DNA of 64,000 nucleotides from Micromonospora sp. CB01531 (lineage in GTDB: Bacteria; Actinomycetota; Actinomycetes; Mycobacteriales; Micromonosporaceae): contig NZ_LWLS01000076.1 in the NCBI RefSeq assembly GCF_001905095.1, positions 1 through 64,000 of the forward strand, read 5' to 3'. The position numbers and the translations under genes are program-made. Below, piece by piece: positions 24,510 through 32,426 of the stretch. The notes under the pieces were generated by a model. That model made no database searches, was not told the DNA's origin, and saw only the letters and a program-made list of their open reading frames with translations. Within the stretch, counting starts at the first letter, position 1; each line of letters begins with the position of its first letter.

Positions 24510-25175
24510 ATGCCGACCAGTGTGATTTCCAGCATCGAGGACAAGAAGCGATTGGTCCGCCGGCTCGCCGGGGACGGCCGGGGGTTCGCCGAGCGGTACG
24601 GATTCCGGGTCATCAACAACCCGTCCTCCCTGTTCCAGGTGCTCTACCTGTCCGTTCTGCTGGCCCGCCGCGGCGACTACCGCAAGGCGGTCGACAGTGC
24701 GGTGGCGCTCCGGGACAGCGGATGGGACAGCGCCGCCCGGCTGGCCCGGTCGTTGCACGCCGACCGCGTACGCGTGCTGCGGGAGGCGGGCCAGCGCGGC
24801 GATGTGGACCAGTTGGCCACCGTGCTCGGTGACCTGGCCCGTGCCGTCGTGGACCGCTATCGGGGCGACCTGCGCCGGTTGCGGACCGCGGCGCAGCAGG
24901 ATCCGGCCCGGGAACGGCGGTTGCTCCGCGACCTGCCCGGTGTGGACGACGACGTGATCGAGTTGTTCCTGCGCGAGGCCCAGGCGGTGTGGCGGGAGGT
25001 GGCGCCGGTGGCCGACAAGCGGGCCCTGGTCGCGGCCCGCCGGCTGGGGCTCGGCCGCTCCGCCGACGACCTGGCCGGGCTGGCCGGCAGCGGTGAGTCG
25101 GAGCGACTGGCCTGGCTGGTGGGTGCACTGGCCCGAGTGGACCTGGAGAAGCGCTACGCGGAGCTGACGGGCTGA
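24510..25175 (+). CDS. Uncharacterised protein with HhH/endonuclease III-like segment
   Basis: A 221-residue, highly charged helical protein. A central LLRDLPGVDDDVIELFLREA resembles the helix-hairpin-helix of DNA glycosylases of the endonuclease III type (LPGV motif). However, the catalytic Lys/Asp segment and the 4Fe-4S Cys cluster are not present. The N-terminal part (FAERYGFRVINNPSSLFQVL, LARRGDYRKAVDSAVALRDS) is also seen in actinobacterial proteins annotated loosely as endonuclease. I would treat it as a conserved protein of unknown function. ATG 24510 starts the conserved region. The ribosome binding site is weak. Confidence 0.75.
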   Translation: MPTSVISSIEDKKRLVRRLAGDGRGFAERYGFRVINNPSSLFQVLYLSVLLARRGDYRKAVDSAVALRDSGWDSAARLARSLHADRVRVLREAGQRGDVDQLATVLGDLARAVVDRYRGDLRRLRTAAQQDPARERRLLRDLPGVDDDVIELFLREAQAVWREVAPVADKRALVAARRLGLGRSADDLAGLAGSGESERLAWLVGALARVDLEKRYAELTG

Positions 25176-25323
25176 TCGGGACGTGCGGCGGGCCACAGTT
25201 TCGCGATAGTCACCCGTTCGGCTGATGTTGCATTGTATGATGATCGTGGCAGCGATGCCCGCCCGGTTCGGGCGAAGATCCACCGCTTGATGGTCGCGAC
25301 CCGGTTCGGGCGCGGACCACCAA

Positions 25324-25382
25324 GGACAGGTGCTGCGTGGCGCCCCAGGTCGCGGTTCGTGACCCGGGGCGCCCGCCTGTCC
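25324..25382. terminator. Long bidirectional terminator-like stem-loop
   Basis: GGCGCCCC (25339-25346) pairs with GGGGCGCC (25366-25373). Inside, GGTC/GACC extends the stem, and outside GGACAGG (25324-25330) pairs with CCTGTCC (25376-25382). It ends five bases before the stop of the minus-strand DUF1345 gene and follows the plus-strand gene ending at 25175. The same gap holds two copies of CCCGGTTCGGGCG (25262-25274, 25300-25312). Confidence 0.65.
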
Positions 25383-25386
25383 AGGC

Positions 25387-26049
25387 TCATCGCGCTAGGC
25401 TCGCCACCAGGTTGACGGTGGCCGCGATGATGACCGCTCCGAAGAGGTACGCCAGCAGCGTGTGGCCGAGCACGGTCCGCCGCATCTCGGTGCCGGACAG
25501 GTCGGTGTCCGAGACCTGGAACGTGGCCCCCACCGTGAACGCCAGGTAGGCGAAGTCCGCGTAGCAGGGCGGTTCGGGTTGGTGGAAGTTCACCCCGCCC
25601 GGCGTGCCGCTGTAGTACAGCCGGGCGTACCGGGCGGCGAACAAGGTGTGCACCACGAACCAGGAGACCACCACGCTGAGTACGCCCAACCCGGCGTTGG
25701 CATCCAGCGGAAGGCCGGACCGGGCGGCGTGCGCCTTGGTCAGCACCACTCCGACCCCGACCAGGCTGGCCATGCAGGCGACCAGCAGGAGCACATCCCG
25801 GACCGCCCGATTCGGATCCTCGCTCACGGCCAGCCGCGCCGTCCCGGCCGCGTCCAGCCGCCACAGCCGGCCCCAGAGCAGGGCCAGCCAGGCCAGCGCG
25901 GCGGCGTCCCAGCCCACCAGCGGTCCGAGTGCCGGCGAGGCCAGCACCCCGAACAGTCCACCGCAGACGACCCCGACCAGCCCCATCACGGCGAGCTGGA
26001 CCCGGGCCGGGGTGTGCCCGTCCGGGACGCCTCGGCCCGGGCTCCCCAC
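25387..26049 (-). CDS. DUF1345 family membrane protein
   Basis: A 220-residue protein with about six hydrophobic helices. The C-terminal signature DFAYLAFTVGATFQVSDTDL, then RRTVLGHTLLAYLFGAVIIA and TVNLVASL, is diagnostic of DUF1345, whose members are predicted channels or transporters of unknown function. GTG start at 26049, eight bases after the stop of the DUF2795 gene, so the two form an operon. Followed by a strong terminator. Confidence 0.9.
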   Translation of the reverse strand: MGSPGRGVPDGHTPARVQLAVMGLVGVVCGGLFGVLASPALGPLVGWDAAALAWLALLWGRLWRLDAAGTARLAVSEDPNRAVRDVLLLVACMASLVGVGVVLTKAHAARSGLPLDANAGLGVLSVVVSWFVVHTLFAARYARLYYSGTPGGVNFHQPEPPCYADFAYLAFTVGATFQVSDTDLSGTEMRRTVLGHTLLAYLFGAVIIAATVNLVASLAR

Positions 26050-26057
26050 CGGCGGTG

Positions 26058-26327
26058 TCAGATGCCGCGTACGTGCTGCGAGACCCGCTTGTGCTTGTCC
26101 CGGGCCTGCGCCGCGCGCTGCGACCGGTCGACCTCGGGGGCGGCGTCGATGCCCGCCGAGCGGGCCACCTCGTTGCCGTTGGCGTAGTCCACCGGCGGCA
26201 GCGCCCGCAGCGCCTGCAACACGTCCGGCGGCGCGCCCTCCCGTTCGGCCTCCCGGATGACGTCGTCCTTGCCGGCCGGATAGTCCAGCGCCGACAGGTA
26301 GTCCAGGACGTCCGTGTAACTCGCCAT
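26058..26327 (-). CDS. DUF2795 family protein
   Basis: An 89-residue protein of the DUF2795 family: YTDVLDYLSALDYPAGKDDV, then EREGAPPDVLQALRALPPVD and YANGNEVARS. The family is small, helical and common in actinobacteria, with no known biochemical role. The ATG at 26327 has GAGGAG nine bases upstream. First gene of an operon with DUF1345. Confidence 0.9.
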   Translation of the reverse strand: MASYTDVLDYLSALDYPAGKDDVIREAEREGAPPDVLQALRALPPVDYANGNEVARSAGIDAAPEVDRSQRAAQARDKHKRVSQHVRGI

Positions 26328-26480
26328 GAGTCGGGCTCCTCGCGCCTCGGTTGCGGTCACGACCGGCGGCGGTTACCCGCCGGGCCGCCGGTCACGCGCG
26401 GGACGGGCGGAAAATCCCGTCGTTTCCGCGCCCCGGTGGCGGGTAGGCGGCCGATCCGCAGACCGAAGGGGGCACCACCG

Positions 26481-26888
26481 ATGCAATACCTCACCTTCGT
26501 CGACCAGGTCGCCCGGCGTACCGGGACGTCCGAGGAACGGGCGGCGGAGCTGGCCCGGGCCACGTTGGAGACCCTGGCCGAACGGTTGACCGGCGGCGAA
26601 TTGCTGGATCTCGCCGCACAGCTGCCGAAGGGGCTCCAGCGGGTGCTCAAGCCCCACCCGAGTGCCGAGGCGGCCGAACGGTTCGGCGCGGCCGAGTTCG
26701 TCGCCCGGGTCGCCCGACGGGCCGACATCGACGAGAACGCCGCGCGGGACACCATTCGAGCCGTGTTCACCACCCTGCGCGAGGCGATCACCGGCGGGGA
26801 GTTCAACGACGTGGTGGTGCAGTTGCCCCGCGACTTCCGGGACATCGTGGAGCCGGCACTCGCGCCGGCCAGCGCACGCCGCAGGTGA
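26481..26888 (+). CDS. DUF2267 family protein
   Basis: A 135-residue two-repeat DUF2267 protein: YLTFVDQVARRTGTSEERAA with LAAQLPKGLQRVLKP, and EFVARVARRADIDENAARDT with DVVVQLPRDFRDIVEP. Each half has the alternating helix pattern and the QLP motif. DUF2267 proteins are of unknown function and often occur in stress-induced loci. GAAGGGGG lies about ten bases before the ATG. Divergent from the DUF2795/DUF1345 operon. Confidence 0.92.
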   Translation: MQYLTFVDQVARRTGTSEERAAELARATLETLAERLTGGELLDLAAQLPKGLQRVLKPHPSAEAAERFGAAEFVARVARRADIDENAARDTIRAVFTTLREAITGGEFNDVVVQLPRDFRDIVEPALAPASARRR

Positions 26889-26974
26889 GCCCGCCGCTCG
26901 GCCGCCCTGAGCGGCCGTGCCGGCGCCTCAAAGGGCTGGCGAGGTCGCCTGCTGTGGTGCCGCCCCGGTAGCGG

Positions 26975-28123
26975 TCAGGCGACCCGGCCGGCGGCGCGCA
27001 GGGCGGCGATCCGGTCGGGGTCGAAGCCGGCCTCGGCGAGCAGCTCGTCGGTGTGCTCGCCAGGCCGCGGCGGCGGCCGGCGTACGGCCGTGGGGGTCGC
27101 CGAGAAGCGTGGCGCGGGCGCCGGTTGGGTGATCCCGTCGTGGTCGACGAAGACGCCCCGGGCCGCCAGGTGCGGGTGTTCCGGCGCCTCCGTCCAGTCC
27201 AGCACCGGCGCGACGCAGGCGTCGGATCCGGCGAGCAGCTCCGTCCACTCGTCCCGGGTCCGGGTGCGGAACAGGCGTGCCCACGCCGTACGCAGCGCGG
27301 GCCAGTTGGCCGGGTCGGACCGGTCTGGGGCCTCGTCGCCGGCCAGCGGGAAACCGGTGCGCCGGACCAGCTCGTCGTAGAACCGCGGTTCCAGCGCGCC
27401 CACCGCGAGGTACCGCCCGTCGGCGCACTCGTACGTGTCGTAGAAGGGGGCGCCGCCGTCGAGCAGGTTCACCCCGCGCCGGCCCTGCCACCTGCCGGCC
27501 GCGCGCAGCGCGTGGATCTGGGTGGCCAGCACCGACACGCCGTCCACGATGGCCGCGTCGACGACCTGGCCGGGCGCGCCGGCCCGGACCGCGTACAGGG
27601 CGGCGACGACGCCGAGGGCCAGCATCATCCCGCCGCCGCCGAAGTCGCCGAGCAGGTTCATCGGCGGCACCGGGCGCTCGCCGGCACGGCCGATGCCGTG
27701 CAGCGCGCCGGTCAGCGCCAGGTAGTCGATGTCGTGGCCGGCGGTGTGGGCGAGCGGCCCGTCCTGGCCCCAGCCGGTCATCCGCCCGTACACCAGTCGG
27801 GGGTTGACGGCGAGGCAGTCGTCGGGGCCGAGGCCGAGCCGCTCGGTGACCCCGGGCCGGAAACCCTCGAGCAGCGCCTCCGCCCCGGCCACCAGCGCCA
27901 GCACCACCTCCCGCCCCTCGGCGGACTTGAGGTCGACGGCGAGCGAGCGGCGGTTGCGGGTGAGCAGGTCGCCGGACATGCTGCCGAACCCGTCCGGGGT
28001 GGCGCGGTCGACGCGGACCACGTCCGCGCCGAGGTCGGCCAGCATCATCGCGGCGAACGGGCCGGGCCCGATGCCGGCCAGCTCGATCACACGTACGCCG
28101 GCGAGCGGGCCCTCATCGGTCAT
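26975..28123 (-). CDS. CaiB/BaiF family, probable alpha-methylacyl-CoA racemase
   Basis: A 382-residue class III CoA-transferase-fold protein. LAGVRVIELAGIGPGPFAAM opens the fold. AHTAGHDIDYLALTGAL supplies H130, and LLGDFGGGGM supplies D160. The two residues keep the 30-residue spacing of the catalytic His/Asp pair in the Mycobacterium racemase MCR, so the protein is more likely a racemase than a transferase. It would epimerise 2-methylacyl-CoA in branched lipid breakdown. No other fatty-acid genes are adjacent. Confidence 0.9.
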   Translation of the reverse strand: MTDEGPLAGVRVIELAGIGPGPFAAMMLADLGADVVRVDRATPDGFGSMSGDLLTRNRRSLAVDLKSAEGREVVLALVAGAEALLEGFRPGVTERLGLGPDDCLAVNPRLVYGRMTGWGQDGPLAHTAGHDIDYLALTGALHGIGRAGERPVPPMNLLGDFGGGGMMLALGVVAALYAVRAGAPGQVVDAAIVDGVSVLATQIHALRAAGRWQGRRGVNLLDGGAPFYDTYECADGRYLAVGALEPRFYDELVRRTGFPLAGDEAPDRSDPANWPALRTAWARLFRTRTRDEWTELLAGSDACVAPVLDWTEAPEHPHLAARGVFVDHDGITQPAPAPRFSATPTAVRRPPPRPGEHTDELLAEAGFDPDRIAALRAAGRVA

Positions 28124-28254
28124 CGCGTCACCATAGGTCCCCGGCGCACTACACACCATGGTCCGCCGCCGCACCCAGCGGTTGACCAGGGCAATCATTC
28201 GACCCAGAGGCATCGATGCGGACTTGGCGGGCACGCTGAGGTTGCCCTAACCTG

Positions 28255-28376
28255 GAGCGCGCGAGGGGAGTACTTCCCACGAACCATTCCGGTCAGTACG
28301 GCGTGCCCGGCACGCCTCGGGTGGTTGCCCACGAAGGGTGGGTGAAGGAGACCTCGAACATGACACGGTGTTCGAG
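28255..28376 (+). ncRNA. Probable yybP-ykoY manganese riboswitch upstream of terC
   Basis: The leader of the TerC gene contains AGGGGAGTA (28264-28272), the conserved L1 loop of yybP-ykoY aptamers. It also has a perfect hairpin GGCGTGC/GCACGCC (28300-28316), a CCCAC/GTGGG arm near 28328-28343, and GGTGAAGGAGACC (28341-28353). P1 would pair CGAGG (28262-28266) with CCTCG (28352-28356). A second hairpin, CTCGAACA/TGTTCGAG (28353-28376), overlaps that P1 strand and runs into the ribosome binding site GAGGAGA before ATG 28385. The two are mutually exclusive, which suggests Mn-dependent freeing of the ribosome binding site. The family is known to precede TerC-type exporters. The assignment here is by eye. 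Confidence 0.72.
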
Positions 28377-28384
28377 GAGATTCC

Positions 28385-29405
28385 ATGACCGAATTGTCGT
28401 ACCTGTCCGCGGCTGAGCTGTCGACGGTCGGCACCCCCACCCTGTGGGCGGTGACCATCGCCGGCGTGCTCGCCCTGCTGATGCTCGACTTCCTGGTCAC
28501 CCGCCGCCCGCACGAGGTGTCGCTCAAGGAGGCCCTCGGCTGGTCGGCCTTCTACGTCGCCCTGCCGCTGGCCTTCGGCGCCTGGGTCTGGTCCCGGTAC
28601 GGCTCCGAGCTGGGCGTCCAGTACCTGACCGGCTACCTGGTGGAGAAGTCGCTCTCGGTCGACAACCTCTTCGTCTTCATGCTGCTGCTGGCGGCGTTCG
28701 CGGTGCCCGCGGTGCTGGCCCAGCGCGTCCTGCTCTACGGCATCGTCGGCGCGCTGGTGCTGCGCGCGGTCTTCATCGCCCTCGGCGCCGCCGCCCTGCA
28801 GACCCTCGACTTCGCCTTCCGTGCGCTTCGCGATCATCCTGATCGCCACCGCGGTCAAGCTGCTTCGCGACGCGCTCTCCGGCCACGAGCAGGAGGTCGA
28901 CATCAACAAGATGCGGTCGGTGAAGCTGCTCCGCAAGGTCATGCCGGTGGTCGAGGAATACCAGGGCACCAGGATGACCGTGCGGCAGCACGGCCGCCGC
29001 GCACTCACCCCGCTCGCCCTCGTGGTGGTCGCGGTGTTCGCCACCGACGTGGTCTTCGCAGTCGACTCGGTGCCCGCCGTCTACGGCATCACCGAGGACC
29101 CCTACCTGGTCTTCGCCACCAACGCGTTCGCCCTGCTCGGCCTGCGCGCGCTCTACTTCGTGCTACACGCGGCGCTCAGCCGCCTGGTGCACCTCAGCTA
29201 CGGCCTGGCCGTCATCCTCGCCTTCATCGGCGTCAAGCTCGGTCTGCACTGGGCACACGGCATCTGGCCGGGGGTGCCGCAGATCCCCACGCTCGCCTCG
29301 CTCGGCGTGATCATCGGCGTCCTCGTGGTGGTCACCCTGACCAGCCTGCGCGCCACCCGGAACCGGGAAACCGGCGACGCGGAGGTCGTCGCCGAGCGGC
29401 ACTGA
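28385..29405 (+). pseudogene. TerC family membrane protein, frameshifted
   Basis: Two frames together make one TerC protein of about 340 residues. Frame one gives MTELSYLSAAELSTVGTPTL to LQTLDFAF (28385 to about 28819). The continuation FAIILIATAVKLLRDALSGH to the TGA at 29403-29405 is in another frame. The change needs one base removed (or two added) in TTCCGTG near 28820. TerC motifs are otherwise intact: EKSLSVDNLFVFMLL in the first part and FATDVVFAVDSVPAVYGI in the second, with conserved acidic membrane residues. TerC exporters move Mn or other metals, consistent with the upstream riboswitch. Either the gene is inactive or there is a base-calling error. Read on in frame one, it would end far downstream in unrelated sequence. 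Confidence 0.8.
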
Positions 29406-29499
29406 GCCCACCGGACGGAGCCGCCGCGGTGCTCACCCACCGCGGCCGGTCCGGCCGAACCCCACGCCCGGCCCACCCCTCGGGTGGTACGACTGACGG

Positions 29500-30099
29500 G
29501 TGGGAATCGTCTCGCCGGGCTTCCAGGGCCGGCCCCGCACGGCCGAGCCGGCCCTGCCGCCCGGGCAGTACCTCACCGAGGACTGGCCGGTGCTCTCCGC
29601 CGGACCGACGCCGAAGGTGCCGCTGGACACCTGGGAATTCGTCGTCAGCACCGAGACCGGGGCCGAGTTCCGCTGGTCCTGGTCCGAGCTGATGGGCCTG
29701 CCGCAGGACACGCCGACGCTGGACATCCACTGCGTCACCCGCTGGTCCAAGCTCGGCACCAACTGGCAGGGCGTCTCCCTGGACACCCTGCTCGAGGGCA
29801 TCGACACCCAAGCGCGGTACGCGCTGGCCCACTCGTACGGCGGGTACACCACGAACCTGCCGCTGGACGACCTGCGCGGCGGGCGGGCCTGGGTGGCGCA
29901 CACGTACGAGGGTGGCCCGCTCCCGGCCGAGCACGGCGGCCCGGCCCGGCTGCTCGTGCCGCATCTCTACTTCTGGAAGTCGGCGAAGTGGGTGCGGGGC
30001 ATCCGGCTGCTCGTCGACGACCAGCCCGGTTTCTGGGAGACCGCGGGCTACCACGACTACGGCGACCCGTGGCGCGAGCAGCGCTACCAGGGCGACTGA
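29500..30099 (+). CDS. Sulfite oxidase-like molybdenum oxidoreductase
   Basis: A 199-residue protein of the oxidoreductase molybdopterin-binding domain (SUOX/MsrP fold). The Mo-ligating Cys is C78 in LDIHCVTRWSK. LAHSYGGYTTNLPLDDL and PARLLVPHLYFWKSAKWVRG, then WETAGYHDYGDPWREQRY, are conserved. There is no Tat signal, unlike MsrP, so it probably works in the cytosol. The electron partner is very likely the flavin reductase encoded one base downstream. GTG start. Substrate unknown. Confidence 0.92.
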   Translation: MGIVSPGFQGRPRTAEPALPPGQYLTEDWPVLSAGPTPKVPLDTWEFVVSTETGAEFRWSWSELMGLPQDTPTLDIHCVTRWSKLGTNWQGVSLDTLLEGIDTQARYALAHSYGGYTTNLPLDDLRGGRAWVAHTYEGGPLPAEHGGPARLLVPHLYFWKSAKWVRGIRLLVDDQPGFWETAGYHDYGDPWREQRYQGD

Positions 30100-30100
30100 G

Positions 30101-30862
30101 GTGTCCGCGCCCCCGGCCGGCAACCGGGTCGCCGCGCCGCTGACCTGGCGGGTGGCCCGCCTGGCCGAGCGCCGGATCGAGACGCCGACCGCGCAGACCC
30201 TGGTCCTGGACGTGCCCGACTGGCCGGGGCACCTGCCGGGGCAGCACGTCGACGTCCGGCTCACCGCCGCCGACGGCTACCAGGCGGCCCGGTCGTACTC
30301 GCTCGCGGAGCCGGCCGATGCCGGCCGGATCGCGCTGACCGTGCAGCGGGTGCCCGACGGGGAGGTGTCGCCGTACCTGATCGACGTGTGGGCCGCGGGC
30401 GATCCGGTGGAGGTACGCGGGCCGGTCGGCGGCTGGTTCGTCTGGCGTACCGAGGAGACCGCGCCGGTGCTGCTGGTGGCCGGCGGCTCCGGCGTGGTGC
30501 CGCTGATGGCCATGCTCCGGGCCCGCCGCGCCGCCGGCAGCCGGGCGCCGTTCCGGCTGATCTACTCGGTCCGCAGCCCCGCCGACATCTTCTACGCCGA
30601 CGAACTGCGCCGCCGCGTCCGCGAGGACCAGGGCCTGGACGTGGCGTACGTGTACACCCGCCAGGCGCCGGAGGACTGGCGGGGCGAACCGCACCGGATC
30701 AACCTGGCCGACGTCAACACCCACGGCTGGCCGCCCGACCTGGACCCGCTCTGCTACATCTGCGGTCCCACCGGCTTCGTGGAGACCGTGGCGGACCTGC
30801 TGGTGGGCCTGGGCCACCAGACCCGGCGGGTGAAGACCGAACGCTTCGGACCGACCGGGTGA
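30101..30862 (+). CDS. Ferredoxin-NADP reductase-like flavoprotein
   Basis: A 253-residue FNR-type reductase lacking an iron-sulfur domain. FAD binding is shown by ARSYSLAEPAD and GEVSPYLIDVW. The NAD(P) domain shows LLVAGGSGVVPLMAMLRAR, FRLIYSVRSPADIFYADEL and CYICGPTGFVETVADLL. It would pass electrons from NAD(P)H to the molybdo-protein encoded immediately upstream (its GTG begins one base after the upstream TGA). The pairing of these two genes recurs in actinobacteria. Confidence 0.92.
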   Translation: MSAPPAGNRVAAPLTWRVARLAERRIETPTAQTLVLDVPDWPGHLPGQHVDVRLTAADGYQAARSYSLAEPADAGRIALTVQRVPDGEVSPYLIDVWAAGDPVEVRGPVGGWFVWRTEETAPVLLVAGGSGVVPLMAMLRARRAAGSRAPFRLIYSVRSPADIFYADELRRRVREDQGLDVAYVYTRQAPEDWRGEPHRINLADVNTHGWPPDLDPLCYICGPTGFVETVADLLVGLGHQTRRVKTERFGPTG

Positions 30863-30875
30863 CCGAGGAGGGCGC

Positions 30876-31169
30876 ATGACCGAAATGTCCTACCTGGACG
30901 GCAACATGCTGGACGGGCCGCTGCGGGAGATCTTCGCGGTGGACCTCAGCACCGCCACCGGCCGGTGCGCGCACTGCGGGACGGCCGGCCCGATGGCCGG
31001 GCTGCACGTCTTCTCCCACGCCCCCGGCCTGGTCGGCCGCTGCCCGGTCTGCGAGCAGGTGATGCTGCGGCTGGTCCGCGCGCCCGACCGCGCCTGGCTG
31101 GACCTGCGCGGGGCCACCGTCCTCGAGCTGCCGATGCCGCTCGACCAGCCCCACCCCGGCCCGCTGTAG
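30876..31169 (+). CDS. DUF6510 family zinc-ribbon-like protein
   Basis: A 97-residue protein: MTEMSYLDGNMLDGPLREIF, then RCAHCGTAGPMAGL and VGRCPVCEQVMLRLV. The two CxxC knuckles probably bind one zinc. It follows the flavin reductase by 13 bp with GAGGAGGGCGC upstream of its ATG, forming a three-gene operon with the molybdo-oxidoreductase. The conserved context suggests an accessory role, perhaps in cofactor insertion or electron transfer, but the biochemical function is unknown. Confidence 0.9.
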   Translation: MTEMSYLDGNMLDGPLREIFAVDLSTATGRCAHCGTAGPMAGLHVFSHAPGLVGRCPVCEQVMLRLVRAPDRAWLDLRGATVLELPMPLDQPHPGPL

Positions 31170-31172
31170 GCC

Positions 31173-31208
31173 CAGCGCTGCTCGCTGCCGTGGCAGCGCT
31201 GCTCGCTG
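31173..31208. repeat. Direct repeat of CAGCGCTGCTCGCTG
   Basis: Two exact 15-bp copies, 31173-31187 and 31194-31208, start four bases after the DUF6510 stop. The half GCAGCGCTGC is self-complementary, so each copy can also fold. They border the larger inverted repeat that follows. Confidence 0.6.
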
Positions 31209-31238
31209 ACCCAGTCCGGGTGCAGGCATGCCGAGACG

Positions 31239-31337
31239 CTACGAACTTGATGACGTAGATGATTCACGCCGAGGCGCCGCACTGGCCTGGCCGGTCCGGC
31301 GGCCCGGCCTGAGTCGTTCATGTCATCAAGTTCGTAG
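31239..31337. repeat. 99-bp element with 16-bp perfect inverted ends
   Basis: CTACGAACTTGATGAC (31239-31254) and GTCATCAAGTTCGTAG (31322-31337) are exact inverted copies enclosing 67 bp. The arms are AT-richer than their surroundings and the enclosed bases contain no gene. The segment 31170-31482 has no coding gene. Options are a miniature inverted-repeat element, a solo element end pair, or a long-armed regulatory hairpin. Confidence 0.65.
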
Positions 31338-31482
31338 GCGGCGTGGAGCTACATCCCTGCCCGCTCCGCGCGGGTCAGAGCGGCGGCCGGTCGCCGGTGG
31401 GGCGGCCGGCGGCGGTCCGGCGGCCCAGTCGCCGAGCACGGCGGCGCGCTCGGCGCCGTCGGCCGGTCTCCCCACCGGTGGT

Positions 31483-31605
31483 TCAGCTGGCCGTGTCCGC
31501 GAGTCGTCGCCAGGCCAGGGCGGTGAGCACCGCGAGCGCGCCGGCGCCGAGCCAGAACGGCGCCAGGAGACTTCCCGTCACTTGGGCGACGAGCCCGCCG
31601 TCACC
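31483..31605 (-). pseudogene. C-terminal remnant of an MFS-type transporter
   Basis: The 40 residues before the TGA at 31483 read GDGGLVAQVTGSLLAPFWLG and then AGALAVLTALAWRRLADTAS. This looks like the last transmembrane helix and cytoplasmic tail of a major facilitator protein. Upstream in the same frame the sequence becomes unrelated, antisense to the GNAT gene. No start codon or ribosome binding site is available. It lies directly beside the inverted repeat at 31239-31337, so it may have been cut by a rearrangement there. Confidence 0.45.
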
Positions 31606-31683
31606 GCGCCGGCTAACGCATGTCGATCCGGCGCGCGACCCCGATTGGACAGCGGACCGGCCGGTGGCCGAGAGTGGGGCCCC

Positions 31684-32217
31684 GTGAGATACCTGCGTAC
31701 CGACGGTCGGGTGGGCATCCGGCGGCCCCGGCCCGCCGACGAGGCCGAGTTCATCGCCGCCGCCCGGCGCAGCCAGGAGCTGCACCACCCATGGCTGTCC
31801 GCCCCCGACGACGCCGAGCGGTACGCCGCGTACCTGCGCAAGATCCGGGGGCGGGACAGCTCCGGCTACCTGTTCTGCGACCGGGCCACCGGGGAGATCG
31901 CCGGATACGCCACCATCAGCGGCATCGTCATGGGCGCGCTGCGCGGTGGCTACCTGGGTTACGCCGCCTTCCTGCCGTACGCCGGCACCGGGCACGCCTC
32001 GGCCGGGATCCGCCTGGTCATCGGGCACGCCTTTACCGCGCTCGGGCTGCACCGGCTGGAGGCGAACATCCAGCCCGGCAACGAGCCGTCGAAGCGGCTG
32101 GCCCGCCGCCTCGGCTTCCGGCTGGAGGGCTTGTCGCCCGACTACCTCTTCATCGACGGCGCCTGGCGGGACCACGAGCGGTGGGCGATCACCGCACCGG
32201 AGCCCGAGCGGCCCTGA
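31684..32217 (+). CDS. GNAT family acetyltransferase (RimJ-like)
   Basis: A 177-residue GNAT protein resembling ribosomal-protein N-acetyltransferases. IRRPRPADEAEFIAAARRSQ begins the fold. GEIAGYATISGIVMGALRGG gives the central strands. LHRLEANIQPGNEPSKRLAR, then RLGFRLEGLSPDYLFIDGAW, forms the acetyl-CoA-binding and substrate end. It would transfer acetyl groups from acetyl-CoA to an amine or protein N-terminus. GTG start at 31684. Followed by a terminator hairpin. Confidence 0.92.
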   Translation: MRYLRTDGRVGIRRPRPADEAEFIAAARRSQELHHPWLSAPDDAERYAAYLRKIRGRDSSGYLFCDRATGEIAGYATISGIVMGALRGGYLGYAAFLPYAGTGHASAGIRLVIGHAFTALGLHRLEANIQPGNEPSKRLARRLGFRLEGLSPDYLFIDGAWRDHERWAITAPEPERP

Positions 32218-32221
32218 CGCG

Positions 32222-32256
32222 GCGGTGGCGGTCGCCGTCCGGGCGGCCGCCACCGC
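32222..32256. terminator. Bidirectional terminator after the GNAT gene
   Basis: GCGGTGGCGG (32222-32231) and CCGCCACCGC (32247-32256) form a perfect 10-bp stem with a 15-base loop. It lies between the convergent GNAT gene (ends 32217) and the small gene ending at 32268. Confidence 0.65.
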
Positions 32257-32267
32257 GTGCCGTCGGC

Positions 32268-32426
32268 TCAGCGGCCGGGCCCGCGCGCCTGCGGGCGCTG
32301 CCCGGTCAGCCGCTGCAACTTCGCCTCTTTGTGTTCCACCCGTCGGCGCTGCCGGGGCGTGAGCCGCGGACGGCCACTCTGTTGCTGGTAGTTGGACACG
32401 CGCCGGTCGGTCGGCAGGATGCTCAC
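32268..32426 (-). CDS. 52-residue basic protein coupled to the S4-like gene
   Basis: Starts at GTG 32426, overlapping the TGA of the S4-like gene (GTGA), with GGGGG six bases upstream. The sequence is very basic: VSILPTDRRVSNYQQQSGRP, then LTPRQRRRVEHKEAKLQRLT. It looks like an RNA-binding or disordered ribosome-associated peptide. Proteins with the TPRQRRR segment occur in actinobacteria, but I know no assigned function. Coupling to a ribosomal-protein-like gene supports an RNA-related role. Confidence 0.65.
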   Translation of the reverse strand: MSILPTDRRVSNYQQQSGRPRLTPRQRRRVEHKEAKLQRLTGQRPQARGPGR

